The notes under the pieces were generated by a model. It was not told the DNA's origin. It did no database searches and saw only the letters and a list, made by a program, of their open reading frames with translations. Shown in pieces: positions 1 through 10,793 of a stretch of DNA of 64,000 nucleotides. Source of the DNA: Silene latifolia (lineage: Eukaryota > Streptophyta > Magnoliopsida > Caryophyllales > Caryophyllaceae); NCBI RefSeq assembly GCF_048544455.1, contig NC_133536.1, forward strand, positions 35,978,652 to 36,042,651, given 5' to 3'. How positions within the stretch are numbered: the first letter of the stretch is position 1; each line of letters opens with the position of its first letter. The position numbers and the translations under genes were made by a program.

Positions 1-659
1 GGATTTAAGTCGGGATTTAAAAGATGAATTAATTAATAACGAATGACATGTTAAAGATATTATACTAGAATTATCGTGTCAATGAAACATGAACAAACAA
101 AGAAAAAACAAAACAAACAGACGAACAAAAGACGAAGGAAGAAGAAAGGAAGAAGGAACTGCGGCAGCCTCATGAAGAGGCGCAGCAGGTGCTGCATCCC
201 TTCGAAGAGGCGCAACAATTGCCGCGTCCTTTCTCGACGTTTGTCTCCTGTTAATCCGTAAAAGGGTTTGGAACAAGGTTTTATAAATCGGTTTTGAATG
301 TGTTTTCGACGTAAACCTTACAATAATGATTACAAAAACAAAGTACAATAATAAAATATGGGATTTACACCCTCAGACTTACATGTTTGACGAAACGAGA
401 TTGATTAAGTTAATGTTTAGTGATGCTCGACTCGAATGTACGACGGAAGTGCCCTCTAAGAGGAACTTAAACAAGATTGATTAAGTTGATTGATGTGGAG
501 TTGGTTAAATTGGTCGGTCATGCAAAACGAGGCTGGTACTCAGAAGGATCCGAGCTTACGTGGTCGAAAGTTCAAGCACGTGGACACCAAAAAGCAAGAG
601 CGTGGTCTTAGAATGCAAAGGGAGAAGAGAAGGGCGGACACTCGCGTGAGAAATATGAG
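1..659 (-). repeat. 3' LTR of element A, distal part (truncated by window edge)
   Basis: Matches 25699-26364 of the 5' LTR almost base for base, including the double GC-rich inverted-repeat cluster at about 173-232. It continues at 9295 after the inserted copia element. Confidence 0.9.
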
Positions 660-664
660 GAATG

Positions 665-1960
665 TGTTAAGTTCATATACCTATTATTAGACTCCTCTAA
701 TATTGAACTAATTAACTTGTTAATAATTTGTTCTTTAGATCTAGTGCATGCATAACAAAATGAAAGATTTATAAGAAAAACAATGTTCCTTACATTGTAG
801 ATTGGTTCGAAAATTTGGGCACAAGTAAGGTCACCTTCCTTCACTTGTTCTTGAGCTAATAATAATGATGGATGATCCTCCTAAGACTCCAAGTATAGAA
901 GCCACTCCAATAAATTGCACCCAAGATGAATCCCAAAAATCTCTACTAATATTAACTAGATATGTAGTAGAAATATTACCTTAATAATACTAATATTCTT
1001 ATATTACTACTTCTAGTAATAGATTTGGTGTATTAGTATTTATTGAGAGCTTGTTTGAATTTTGCATGAGAAAACTAGAGAGATATAAACTAAAACTAGC
1101 CAAAAACAACAAGTGATAAAATGAGCAACCAAATGCTCCTTTTATCAACCAAAAACCGGTGGCTATGGACAAAAAGAGGAATCTTTTTGTCTTTGTTTTT
1201 TAGTCTATATTTTATGTAGGTAGTGTGTAGGATTTATGCTTTGTAAGATATGTCATGGACAAGTCACTATCACCCATTGTTATAACAAATGAACAAGACA
1301 AACTAGAGCATCTTTTGCTCTTGTCTTTGGCTGTAAATATTGGTCCTTTTATGGACCATTTTTGCCTTTTGTCATTTGTCCCACAAATGCTTATAAGTCA
1401 TATGTTTAACTATCTTACATATTTAATTATTAATGTAATCATTTAACACTTAAATATTACAATTAATAATATTATATACACTCCACTTTTTGAGTAGTAT
1501 ACTACCATTATATCATCATATAATGGGTCCCATAATTGCTAGTTAGTTAAAATTACAACTTCTTGTAATTTCAAATAACTTATTACCTCTACCTCAAAAC
1601 TCATATTAATATCTCAACTAATTTAGTAATATAACACTTAATTACTAAATATTATCTTTATTTAATCACATTAAAATAAGACGCAAAATTGCACTCCCAT
1701 AATTAAGGAATTAATTAATCAGACGCATACAATTAATTAAATATCTATTTGGGCTTCATCCTATAGGTGTGACCTAAAGGGATCAACCGACCACCACCGT
1801 CACACGACAGTAATGTCAAACTCTAGTTAGCCAATCATTACCGATTAATGACGGTCGATCATTTGTATAAAGAATCATCCCTCACGTATTCTTAGTATGA
1901 GATTTAATTATGATATTAAATCATGTGATCGCACTATTGTTGAGGACACATTTCCCAACA
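665..1960 (-). repeat. 3' LTR of copia element E
   Basis: A 1296-bp LTR. It differs from 7997-9294 at about six short places (for example around 1222, 1331, 1720 and 1860), roughly 98-99% identity by eye, which implies recent insertion. It contains no credible gene. Confidence 0.93.
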
Positions 1961-4734
1961 ATCTCCCACTTGTCCTCGACAAGTGTGCGTCACCAATTCT
2001 CTTGTCCTATTACAATCTCCCACTCAATGCAAGGTGTCTTGCAGGTCGTACTTACATTTGATCAAATCTTGAGTGGTTTTCTCGATCTGGAGATTAACTG
2101 TCTGACCGGAATTATCTATCAAAGATACCTTCCGAGCGTGGCCACGCATTTCCAGTTAACTACTCCTCGAGTGGCCTTGAGATTTCAAACAACCCTGACA
2201 AGGGGTGGACAATTCCTATCGCCCTATTCCCTTCGTTCAGCCACAGTCCATCATAACCCAAAATATACCCAGTTTGACCTCATTTACGAAATCGTAGAGT
2301 ATAAATCAAAGCTAATCAGAAGTTGTGCCAACTTGGGCGAATAGTCTCTAGTCAAAAGAATTGACTCATAAGAATACTATAGTAGCTCTTGCCACGACCA
2401 GGCTTTATGAATTACTGAACTCTATAAGCGGTCATCGCCGACGATTGTCCCATACAGTCTGCCTATGTGATCGACTAGTCATCCCATATGACTCTATGGC
2501 ACTTGAACTTGCCATCAATCGCATCACACTCTAGTCACTTCGAGACGTCACCTCATATAAGTAACTAGGGGCGAATACCATGTCAATCCAGTTCACTTTA
2601 ATGGGGTTCAATTTGTCTCTACAACCCATTCGGATACGACAAAGTAGCGGGTGAGTTTAATAAAAACTCAAACGATAAATGTGATTATCATATATGAATA
2701 GTCAATACACTATTACTACTTCATATTCTATAATCTCTAGTGTTATAAAAACACTAGTTAAAATGCAATACAAGCTTGGCAAGTGGATATACCCGATATC
2801 CATATATTCCAATTTAATTAATTGCTATTTCCTTCCATTCAATGTCATCTCTTAATGACATGAATTTCTCCAAGTATATGTCTAGACTTCATACTAGACT
2901 TGGGCTCTTTAACTTGAAAGACGCTCCCACTGTTATCGCATAACATATGATAAAGTCATTTGTAGAGGGATTCACTCTTCATCCCTACGTTGACCATTTT
3001 ATCACAATTTACTTAGATTCCTTTTGTAGAATTTGCAATGCGCGAAACTAAAACACATTTCTTAGTTTCTTACTCCTTTGTCAATAACATTTACTTAGGA
3101 TTTCAACAAATCCCTTTTGGTTTGGAAACTAAAGTTGGTGCAACCCTTCAACACTTTAACTTAGTTTATCATCCAAACATGTGTACAAGTTATCAATTGT
3201 ACTTTAAGGCTTTCACAAGCCCATCTTATGAATTAACTTATTATTGACTTATCATGCACCTAGCATATGGTACATCACAGCAGGTGCGTCTGTTGGCATA
3301 CATAATCGCTCTAATGGCGGAAACATTAGTAATCGATTTCATGTAATCAACAACTTAATGGGTTCAGTGAACGACTATGATTTCATCATAGTAATTCCAC
3401 TTTCATCATCATGAATAAGCCATTCAACTTTGTTGACGTTAAACAGATACGAAAGAACTTATCTTCATAAGACTCTCAACTCTATGCCAATTTTCTCTCA
3501 CATAGATTCAAAATCTAGAATACTTTGCATCCCTTTCCATGTCTCCCAATTACTCTTACCAGAAGAGATCATTGGTATATTATTCTCAATAAGTAATATG
3601 TTATCAACATATATGACATGGAGAAACTATTTTTAGCTCCCACTTAACTTCATGTATATCATGATTCTTCAATCATGTGAATGAAACAATTCACTATAAT
3701 CACATGAACGAAAAGTATAATCCTTTAATGCTTGCTTAAGATCATTCTAATGATCATTGAAGAAAGCTACGCATAATATGTTAGGATTCTTAGATCCTCA
3801 TCTAAGGTTTTGTGTTTTTAAAACACTTCCTTCTCTAAATTCCCATTTTAGAAAAGCGAAATTTTATTTGCCATTCTTCATTTTAATGAAATGTGGCAAT
3901 CCCTAACACAATTTATCTTGATCAACATCTTCATGTAAATCTTATGCACTTGTGTACTCTAAAGCTCTATTTCCCTTTAAAGAGACCCTCACTTTAAAGT
4001 AAATCTACTCATGAGCAACAATTTTCGGATTGTAATGCTTCGACTCAAATGTAACATGGTCATGATACTATTACTTTCACAAAGTAATATTTTTAAACAA
4101 TAAAACATGTGCGATAAAATCCCACTGAACTATGCTCTTATACTATCTTCATAGATAATAGTTCAATACCAACTCCCACTCTATAATTCAATTACTTTCA
4201 CAAAGTAATATTTCAACTATAAGAGATGTTTGTGACGATACAATCTTCTCCCACTCTATCTCTCAGAAATACATCTAAATTCTTGAGAGATAGCTTTGTG
4301 AGTTACAAACATATATATTTAACGGAGTATTAGGAGTTTATCTAGACTATGTATTAGCTTTCAAAAGGCCATCCCTTTCATGGCAGTTTGATTCATGTAA
4401 TATGACAGTCTTATCCATGTCATATGGTTTAATAGACTCTCTATTCTAGGTATCTCATGGTTGACCATCCGTTTAGAATTACTTGTCCGTATTGGATTGC
4501 AAATTCCCAAAATTGAGTTCAACAACTCAAACCGACTCATATTAGTTTGATCTTATGGGTAGTGACGCTAGGTCATAATCCATCTTTAATAAATCAAATT
4601 TATTACTTAGATCTTTGCCACTACGATTGGGTCGTAATGCTTAGAACTTTATTCAATTGGTTCTCTACGTCATTTTAGAAATTTCTCAAATCTCTCAAAT
4701 GCTTCACCTTTTATTTGATCAAGTAAATATACCC
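1961..4734 (-). pseudogene. Decayed 3' part of copia pol and 3' untranslated region
   Basis: On the minus strand this stretch lies between the integrase remnant and the 3' LTR, where reverse transcriptase and RNase H should be. I find no open frame of useful length there and cannot place the RT catalytic motif. The bases next to the LTR (1961-1976) read, on the minus strand, as a purine-rich AAGTGGGAGAT tract, a suitable polypurine primer for plus-strand DNA synthesis. The segment 1961-2650 resembles the long 3' untranslated region of plant copia elements, from memory only. Confidence 0.6.
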
Positions 4735-5001
4735 TTATCTACTTGAATCATTGGTAAAAGTGACGAAGTAGTCATAAATTCCCCTTGCGGTGATGCTCAT
4801 TAGAACACATACATCGGCATGTATTAGTCTCAACAAATCACTTGCTTGTGTCCCTTTACCACTAAAGGAAGTACAAATTATATTGTAAAGGAGACAAGAT
4901 TCGCATATTCCATATGATTGAAAATCAAATGGTCTAATAATTCTAGTCGACACTAGCATTTTAATGCGTTTCTCATTTACGTAACCTAATTGAAAAATCA
5001 A
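4735..5001 (-). pseudogene. Copia pre-integrase/integrase N-terminal remnant
   Basis: An 88-residue open stretch on the minus strand. Its second half contains GKGTQASDLLRLIHADVC and then ITARGIYDYFVTFTNDSSR. These match the copia segment where the pre-integrase domain runs into the integrase core (normally ASDLL-LIHTDVCGPM followed by a FITFTDDYSR block). The histidine-cysteine zinc-binding part is damaged and the catalytic core is lost downstream. It is a fragment of a polyprotein usually over 1200 residues long, with no plausible activity. Confidence 0.75.
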
Positions 5002-5332
5002 ATGTACAAATCATTTGGATAACTTGTTATGAGTCTTTTGGTGCGTATTATGTAGATATCTTTACATGAGTTGGAACTGTCTTAAACTTGTGTATCATAA
5101 AGATAAGTGACATGACTCACATCCATGTCAATTTTCAACAAAATACAATAATTGTCTTTGAGGACAAAATATAGATCATTTCATGTCTCACATGGAAATA
5201 ATGTTTTAGACTAAGTGGGAACATAATAACAATTATGTAAATCATAACTCAAAGCTATTAGCAAAAACAAGTATATAAATTTCTCTTGAAGTGGCGGCTA
5301 CCCGAGCTCCATTTCGATGTCGGAGATTCATA
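5002..5332 (-). pseudogene. Copia protease-region remnant
   Basis: The minus strand just after gag (about 5325-5230) reads in a broken frame as residues resembling RNGARVAA, the segment that follows the aspartic protease in copia polyproteins. Frameshifts prevent a continuous call and I cannot see the protease active-site triad. Confidence 0.45.
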
Positions 5333-5875
5333 TCACTCTTGTTCAGCTTTTCCACATTTCCAAGTCCCACTTGGAGTAACAAGCCCAACTTTGATATCTT
5401 CTAAATACTTGGGGCAATTTCGCTTCCAATGGCCCATGACATTACAATAATGACATTCCTCATAGGATTTGGTACCCTTCTTGGTCTTGGTAGTCCCACT
5501 ATCCATTTCCAATTTATAATCAGGTTTGGGTTTCTCGCCCATTTTTGCCTTCCCTTTATTAAAACCAAAACTCCTTTCATTTGCAAGGACACTCTTGCTA
5601 GAACTCCCACTCAATTTGATATTCCTCATTGTTTCTTCAAACAAGGATTCCTTAGGTTTTGTAAGATTTTCTTCACAAGAATTTCTTTTCAAGGTGGTGG
5701 GCAATAATATTGGAGTGGGTGGAGTGGAGGTGGTAAAGAAGCAAAAATTTCCATCCTGACCAATGCCAATGCGTAATTCTCTAATCGTTTCATTGTCATA
5801 ATCTGAGCATTTTTCATCGTATGATTGGAGCCATGTTTCAACGGTGATTGGTGTAGGAGTATTAGACGAATTCAT
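5333..5875 (-). pseudogene. Copia Gag with internal deletion
   Basis: A 180-residue reading frame starting MNSSNTPTPITVE, the usual opening of plant copia Gag. A zinc knuckle CHYCNVMGHWKRNC (CX2CX4HX4C) lies at about residues 142-155; it would bind retroelement RNA. A plant copia Gag is normally about 300 residues. Here the central alpha-helical capsid part is missing: after about residue 60 the sequence jumps to the segment just before the knuckle. The protein could not assemble a normal particle, although RNA binding might survive. It is the only tidy reading frame left in the element. Confidence 0.8.
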
Positions 5876-7982
5876 TGCGTAAATTAACTACAAAAATGGA
5901 AATAAAGGAAATAATTATCATCTATCGTTTTAATAATACTCGTAAATTTAACTACAAGTATTGCATTTATATAGTGACCTCCACCCAACTACATAAATGA
6001 TTCCGAGATCCAAATTCATATCAACTCGGGCACGGTGAGCCGATTCATCCCTTATTAATATAACTCGGTGGATTAACACTTTAATCGATTCTACTTTTAG
6101 AACTCTCGGTCGATAAAAATTACTCTAATTCTCATCTTTAGCCCGGAACACATGCGACTACGGTCAACAATACTTCCGTTGAGCTCAATCCAAATTTCGA
6201 TGTAATAACATTTTACTACCCCACTTCGCCAACGTAACAAGGTTTGTATTACGGTGAAGCCGGATTAACTCCCTTGCGAAATTGGTACTTCATGAGTTTC
6301 TACTATTTGGTAAGGCTTTATCTCAATTATTATATGTGAGAGGTCTTGTCAATTTATTATCTATCACGTTTTAAGTGAACTAAAGCGGTGAACTACGATA
6401 ATTATAATTGACACGGTCGATGACTCGATTAGATATGCATGTGTTGTTATGGCGATTTGGCAATGCATGCAACATATTAAAAGAAATGCAAAGCAATAAA
6501 TAAAATTCCTAGTATGGCCTTCCTAAAAATAGAAAATCAAATAATCTATTACATATTCGGAAACCAACTCCTTTGGTCCCTTGATTCTTCAAATGGCACG
6601 CCTCCCAAGACACCGTCTTTGTCGGATCACCTTTCCGAATGGCACCGTCTTTGAAGATGCTCCATAATTACAAATAATAATAAAAATACAAAGCTATTCC
6701 TATTATACATTTGTAAAATGAAAACTAATGAAATAAAAATAAAAGTGATTCGAGATCACATTAAATTACAACCGAATCAATATTCCCTTTCATTACGGGT
6801 AATATTGATTAAAACTAAGGCCATACTAAGATAAAATTACATAATTCAAAATTATATAAATAAAAGACATTCAACAATTGAAATATGCAGCATTATAATA
6901 TGTATCTATCATGCCAAATGATGTGCCAAATCGCCCTATTTAACTTATGTCGTACATATAACCCGGTTTCATGGAAATGTGTGATAATAACCTTTTAAAA
7001 ACACTAATTAACACTTAAATCACATCTAAGCTCAAGTTAATTATCCTAACACATTTTAGGACTCAAAAATCAGTCAACACTAAATTTTTGACAATAATTC
7101 AACTTGATTTAATTTTATGCTCATTTTTGACCTTAAAATCATAATTTACATGAAATAAATCCAAATTAATACATAAAAGTTTCAAAATTTGAATTTTAAA
7201 TTTTTGAACATTCTGGAATAATTCCATGACCCTCATAATGTCAAAAAATATGGTTAAAATTTTCGAATCAATTTTGAGAAAATATAGTTGCATTTTTATC
7301 GTTTTTATCTCATAAAATGTATAAAGTATACGAAAATTAAACCAATAATTTTTACAACTTTAGATCTGATAAGTGGGATATTTATGCAACTTAAAATAAT
7401 TTTCTCAAGCCATGCAATACGTTTTAGCTAATTTTTGCTAAAATAGTCACTATTTATGCCATTTTTACTCAAAAATCCATAAATCATGCTAAAGAAGATA
7501 TTTAAATCTAGAAATTTACATACTCTCTGTAAATCTTGCATGTGACATCATATTAAAAGATCATGGCTTAATTCGAAATTTAACTAATTTTAACCATTTT
7601 ACCTCTTTTAATCCATTTTTATCTCATAAAAATCATAAATCATGCAAAATTAATCAAATTAACTCGTCCTTTTACACACAACTTGTAAAATATGCATGTG
7701 AGGTCATATAAATTTTTCAAGGTCAGAAACGAAATTTAACTATTTTTAGCATTTTAATTCCCATTTTAGTCATAAAAATGTAATAAAATGACCAAAAATC
7801 CTTAAAATGAGCAATAAATTTCCATGAATCATAAAAATGACCTAAAAACACTTTAGGACCAGAATATATAACATGCATGCTGATTTCGTGACTTATACAT
7901 ATAAATCACAAATTTTTAAGTTTTATATGTTAACCTTTTAACTCGGAAAAACAATAACCGATTATGCATGCAACATCCTTAT
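5876..7982 (-). other. AT-rich 5' leader of copia element E
   Basis: Non-coding stretch between the primer-binding site and gag, very rich in A and T with many T/A homopolymer runs. I see no gene or structured RNA in it. A leader of 2.1 kb is long for a copia element. Confidence 0.6.
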
Positions 7983-7994
7983 GCTCTGATACCA
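7983..7994 (-). other. Primer-binding site (initiator tRNA-Met type) of element E
   Basis: The plus strand shows GCTCTGATACCA, whose reverse complement TGGTATCAGAGC is the standard copia PBS complementary to the 3' end of initiator tRNA-Met. It sits two bases from the LTR and proves the minus orientation. Confidence 0.93.
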
Positions 7995-7996
7995 CT

Positions 7997-9294
7997 TGTT
8001 AAGTTCATATACCTATTATTAGACTCCTCTAATATTGAACTAATTAACTTGTTAATAATTTGTTCTTTAGATCTAGTGCATGCATAACAAAATGAAAGAT
8101 TTATAAGAAAAACAATGTTCCTTACATTGTAGATTGGTTCGAAAATTTGGGCACAAGTAAGGTCACCTTCCTTCACTTGTTCTTGAGCTAATAATAATGA
8201 TGGATGATCCTCCTAAGACTCCAAGTATAGAAGCCACTCCAATAAATTGCACCCAAGATGAATCCCAAAAATCTCTACTAATATTAACTAGATATGTAGT
8301 AGAAATATTACCTTAATAATACTAATATTCTTATATTACTACTTCTAGTAATAGATTTGGTGTATTAGTATTTATTGAGAGCTTGTTTGAATTTTGCATG
8401 AGAAAACTAGAGAGATATAAACTAAAACTAGCCAAAAACAACAAGTGATAAAATGAGCAACCAAATGCTCCTTTTATCAACCAAAAACCGGTGGCTATGG
8501 ACAAAAAGAGGAATCTTTTTGTCTTTGTTTTTTAGTCTATAGTTTATGTAGGTAGTGTGTAGGATTTATGCTTTGTAAGATATGTCATGGACAAGTCACT
8601 ATCACCCATTGTTATAACAAATGAACAAGACAAACTAGAGCATCTTTTGCTCTTGTCTTTGGCCAAAATATTGGTCCTTTTATGGACCATTTTTGCCTTT
8701 TGTCATTTGTCCCACAAATGCTTATAAGTCATATGTTTAACTATCTTACATATTTAATTATTAATGTAATCATTTAACACTTAAATATTACAATTAATAA
8801 TATTATATACACTCCACTTTTTGAGTAGTATACTACCATTATATCATCATATAATGGGTCCCATAATTGCTAGTTAGTTAAAATTACAACTTCTTGTAAT
8901 TTCAAATAACTTATTACCTCTACCTCAAAACTCATATTAATATCTCAACTAATTTAGTAATATAACACTTAATTACTAAATATTATCTTTATTTAATCAC
9001 ATTAAAATAAGACGCAAAATTGCACTCCCATAATTAAGGAATTAATTAATCTGTATCGCATACAATTAATTAAATATCTATTTTGGGCTTCATCCTATAG
9101 GTGTGACCTAAAGGGATCAACTGACCACCACCGTCACACGACAGTAATGTCAAACTCTAGTTAGCCAATCATTACCGATTAATGACGGTCAGTCGACTGT
9201 ATAAAGAATCATCCCTCACGTATTCTTAGTATGAGATTTAATTATGATATTAAATCATGTGATCGCACTATTGTTGAGGACACATTTCCCAACA
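7997..9294 (-). repeat. 5' LTR of copia element E
   Basis: A 1298-bp partner of 665-1960, ending CCCAACA, followed by GAATG at 9295-9299, which repeats the five bases at 660-664. Confidence 0.93.
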
Positions 9295-9299
9295 GAATG

Positions 9300-9875
9300 A
9301 AGGTCCCTATTTATACAAATCACACGAAGGAATTAGGGTTTCGGAGAAACTTTGGAAGTGAATCTCGAAAAGATTTAAAAATACGCAGAAAGGAACTGGG
9401 GAAGAGGCGCAGCAGCCACTGCGTCTCTTGGAAGAGGCGCAACACCTGCTGCGTCCTTTCCCAAGTGGTTTCCTCCTGCGGAAGAAAGATTTTCGCGTTT
9501 CTGTTATGGAATTGCGGTTTGATCTCAATTTCCTTAATATTTTATATAATATTTCCGGGATATAATTTGTCAAAGAGATTAAAAGGTTGAAAATATGGAA
9601 TAGAAATATCCGGAACATTCCAGAATATTCTGACTCGGCATTTTAAACGGTTATTAGAAAATGAAGACGGTTTTTGATCCGGACTCCAAATGTACTCTAA
9701 TTACTGTCAAGACGACCGTATCGGCACGTAGATGACGACTATGAGGTACACACAAGTGTTTGAGCTATCACTTGACGATAAACTTACGAACTTTCATAAA
9801 TCGTTCCGTGTACCAAACATGCGGCCCAATCATCATCGGGTGGCTTGCGGGAGGTGTAGAAATGAGGTATCTACA
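9300..9875 (-). repeat. 3' LTR of element A, proximal part with promoter
   Basis: Continues the LTR interrupted at 659 and ends, in minus orientation, at TGTAGATACC (9866-9875), the LTR 5' terminus. It holds a minus-strand TATAAATA at 9308-9315 and the GC-rich inverted-repeat cluster at 9401-9463, upstream of the TATA box in element orientation. It matches 26365-26936. Confidence 0.9.
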
Positions 9876-10594
9876 GAGCCTTCACTTTGACTGAGGCTTG
9901 GACAGGGAAAAAGTCAAAGTATAGCCATCAGGTCAATCGAAGATTATAACCTGACGACTATGGCGACGCGAGGCGGCTCAAGGGGTCTGAGCCAAGGACC
10001 TGTCGTCGGGAACATTTTAGAGTCTGTCGACTATCGGGGAGGGTCGTTTAAAGTCCATTAGACTACGTAAGAAGGCTTGCCAGCCATAAGAAGAGACCAT
10101 TCCTGAGATTCTTTGAGACTCCAAGGGAAGGCAAAACGTGAAATCGAAGAGGCAGCAGGACGTCGGCAGGAACTGCTAGGGAAATCTGCTCGGGTCGGTT
10201 TTCAAACAAACTTCGGCAAAACTTGAGGTTGATGTTGATCTCCACGTGTTGAGAGGGACGACTGGTTGTCCGGAACTCTCGCTGGGGGAACATAATCGAG
10301 GCTGATCTCCACGTCTTGAGAGGGACAATTGTCTGTCCAGAACTCTCGCTGGAGGAACAGAATAGAGGTGTGCCGAAACACCTGTCAGAGGGTACTCACT
10401 CGTTGTGGCAAGCGAGGTCTTGATAGCGTACCGCGACAGTTAGCAGTTGGCTTGAAAATGCGGACCCGGGCGAAGAATAAACATCAAACGGACCAAATAT
10501 ATGATATATGGTGTTGAGGAAGAGGCGCACCAAAGATGGACCCACAAATAACGAACTTATAACGAATCTTCGAAAGTTATTTTGGAGGGAAACT
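9876..10594. repeat. Non-coding region next to the 3' LTR of A, with a 67-bp tandem duplication
   Basis: No gene is seen. A unit beginning GATCTCCACG at 10237 recurs at 10304 (period 67 bp), each copy ending in a GAACTCTCGCTGG-like block. Tandem repeats beside the 3' LTR are reported for Retand elements. A single half-copy of the GC-rich module lies at about 10517-10530. The purine-rich tract expected next to the LTR is only weakly visible on the minus strand (TCAAAGTGAAGGCTC). Confidence 0.6.
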
Positions 10595-10695
10595 GAGGAA
10601 GAGGCGCAACAAGAGCTGTGTCTCTTAGAAGAGGCGCAGCACCTGCTGCGTCTTTTCCTGGATGTGGCTTTGTCTGGGTAAAAACCATATAAAAA
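10595..10695 (+). promoter_or_regulatory. Putative promoter of the antisense PMD gene
   Basis: A double inverted-repeat module at 10595-10660 (GAGGAAGAGGCGCAAC, then GAAGAGGCGCAGCA and its complement CTGCTGCGTC) is followed by TATAAAAA at 10688-10695, about 100 bp before the ATG at 10794. The same order is found in the LTRs of A and B and before the DUF7745-like gene. Confidence 0.5.
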
Positions 10696-10793
10696 TCGTG
10701 TTTTATTCATAATTTTGAAACATAAATACTCACAATACTCTCTCAAATTCCAACCATTTCTCGCCAAAATTTGATCAAAAGCTTGCATTTGCC

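Larger units (their letters stand above)
660..9299 (-). mobile_element. Ty1/copia LTR retrotransposon E with target duplication GAATG
   Basis: Two long direct repeats, 665-1960 and 7997-9294, both start TGTTAAG and end CCCAACA. They are flanked by GAATG at 660-664 and 9295-9299. Removing the element rejoins the LTR of A, as shown by comparison with 26355-26380. The reverse complement of TGGTATCAGAGC beside the right LTR fixes the orientation as minus. Coding matches (gag zinc knuckle, pre-integrase segment) are copia type. The interior is badly decayed although the LTRs are nearly identical, so this copy was probably mobilised by proteins from another element. Confidence 0.93.

Noticed and set aside
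173..232. CRISPR-like or tRNA-like structure from the repeated GC-rich palindromes
   Set aside because: The repeats are dispersed promoter and LTR modules in a plant retroelement; there is no array with regular spacers and no cloverleaf.
1910..2344. A 144-residue plus-strand frame across the copia LTR end
   Set aside because: It crosses the LTR boundary and runs through the 3' untranslated region of a minus-strand element; no domain seen.
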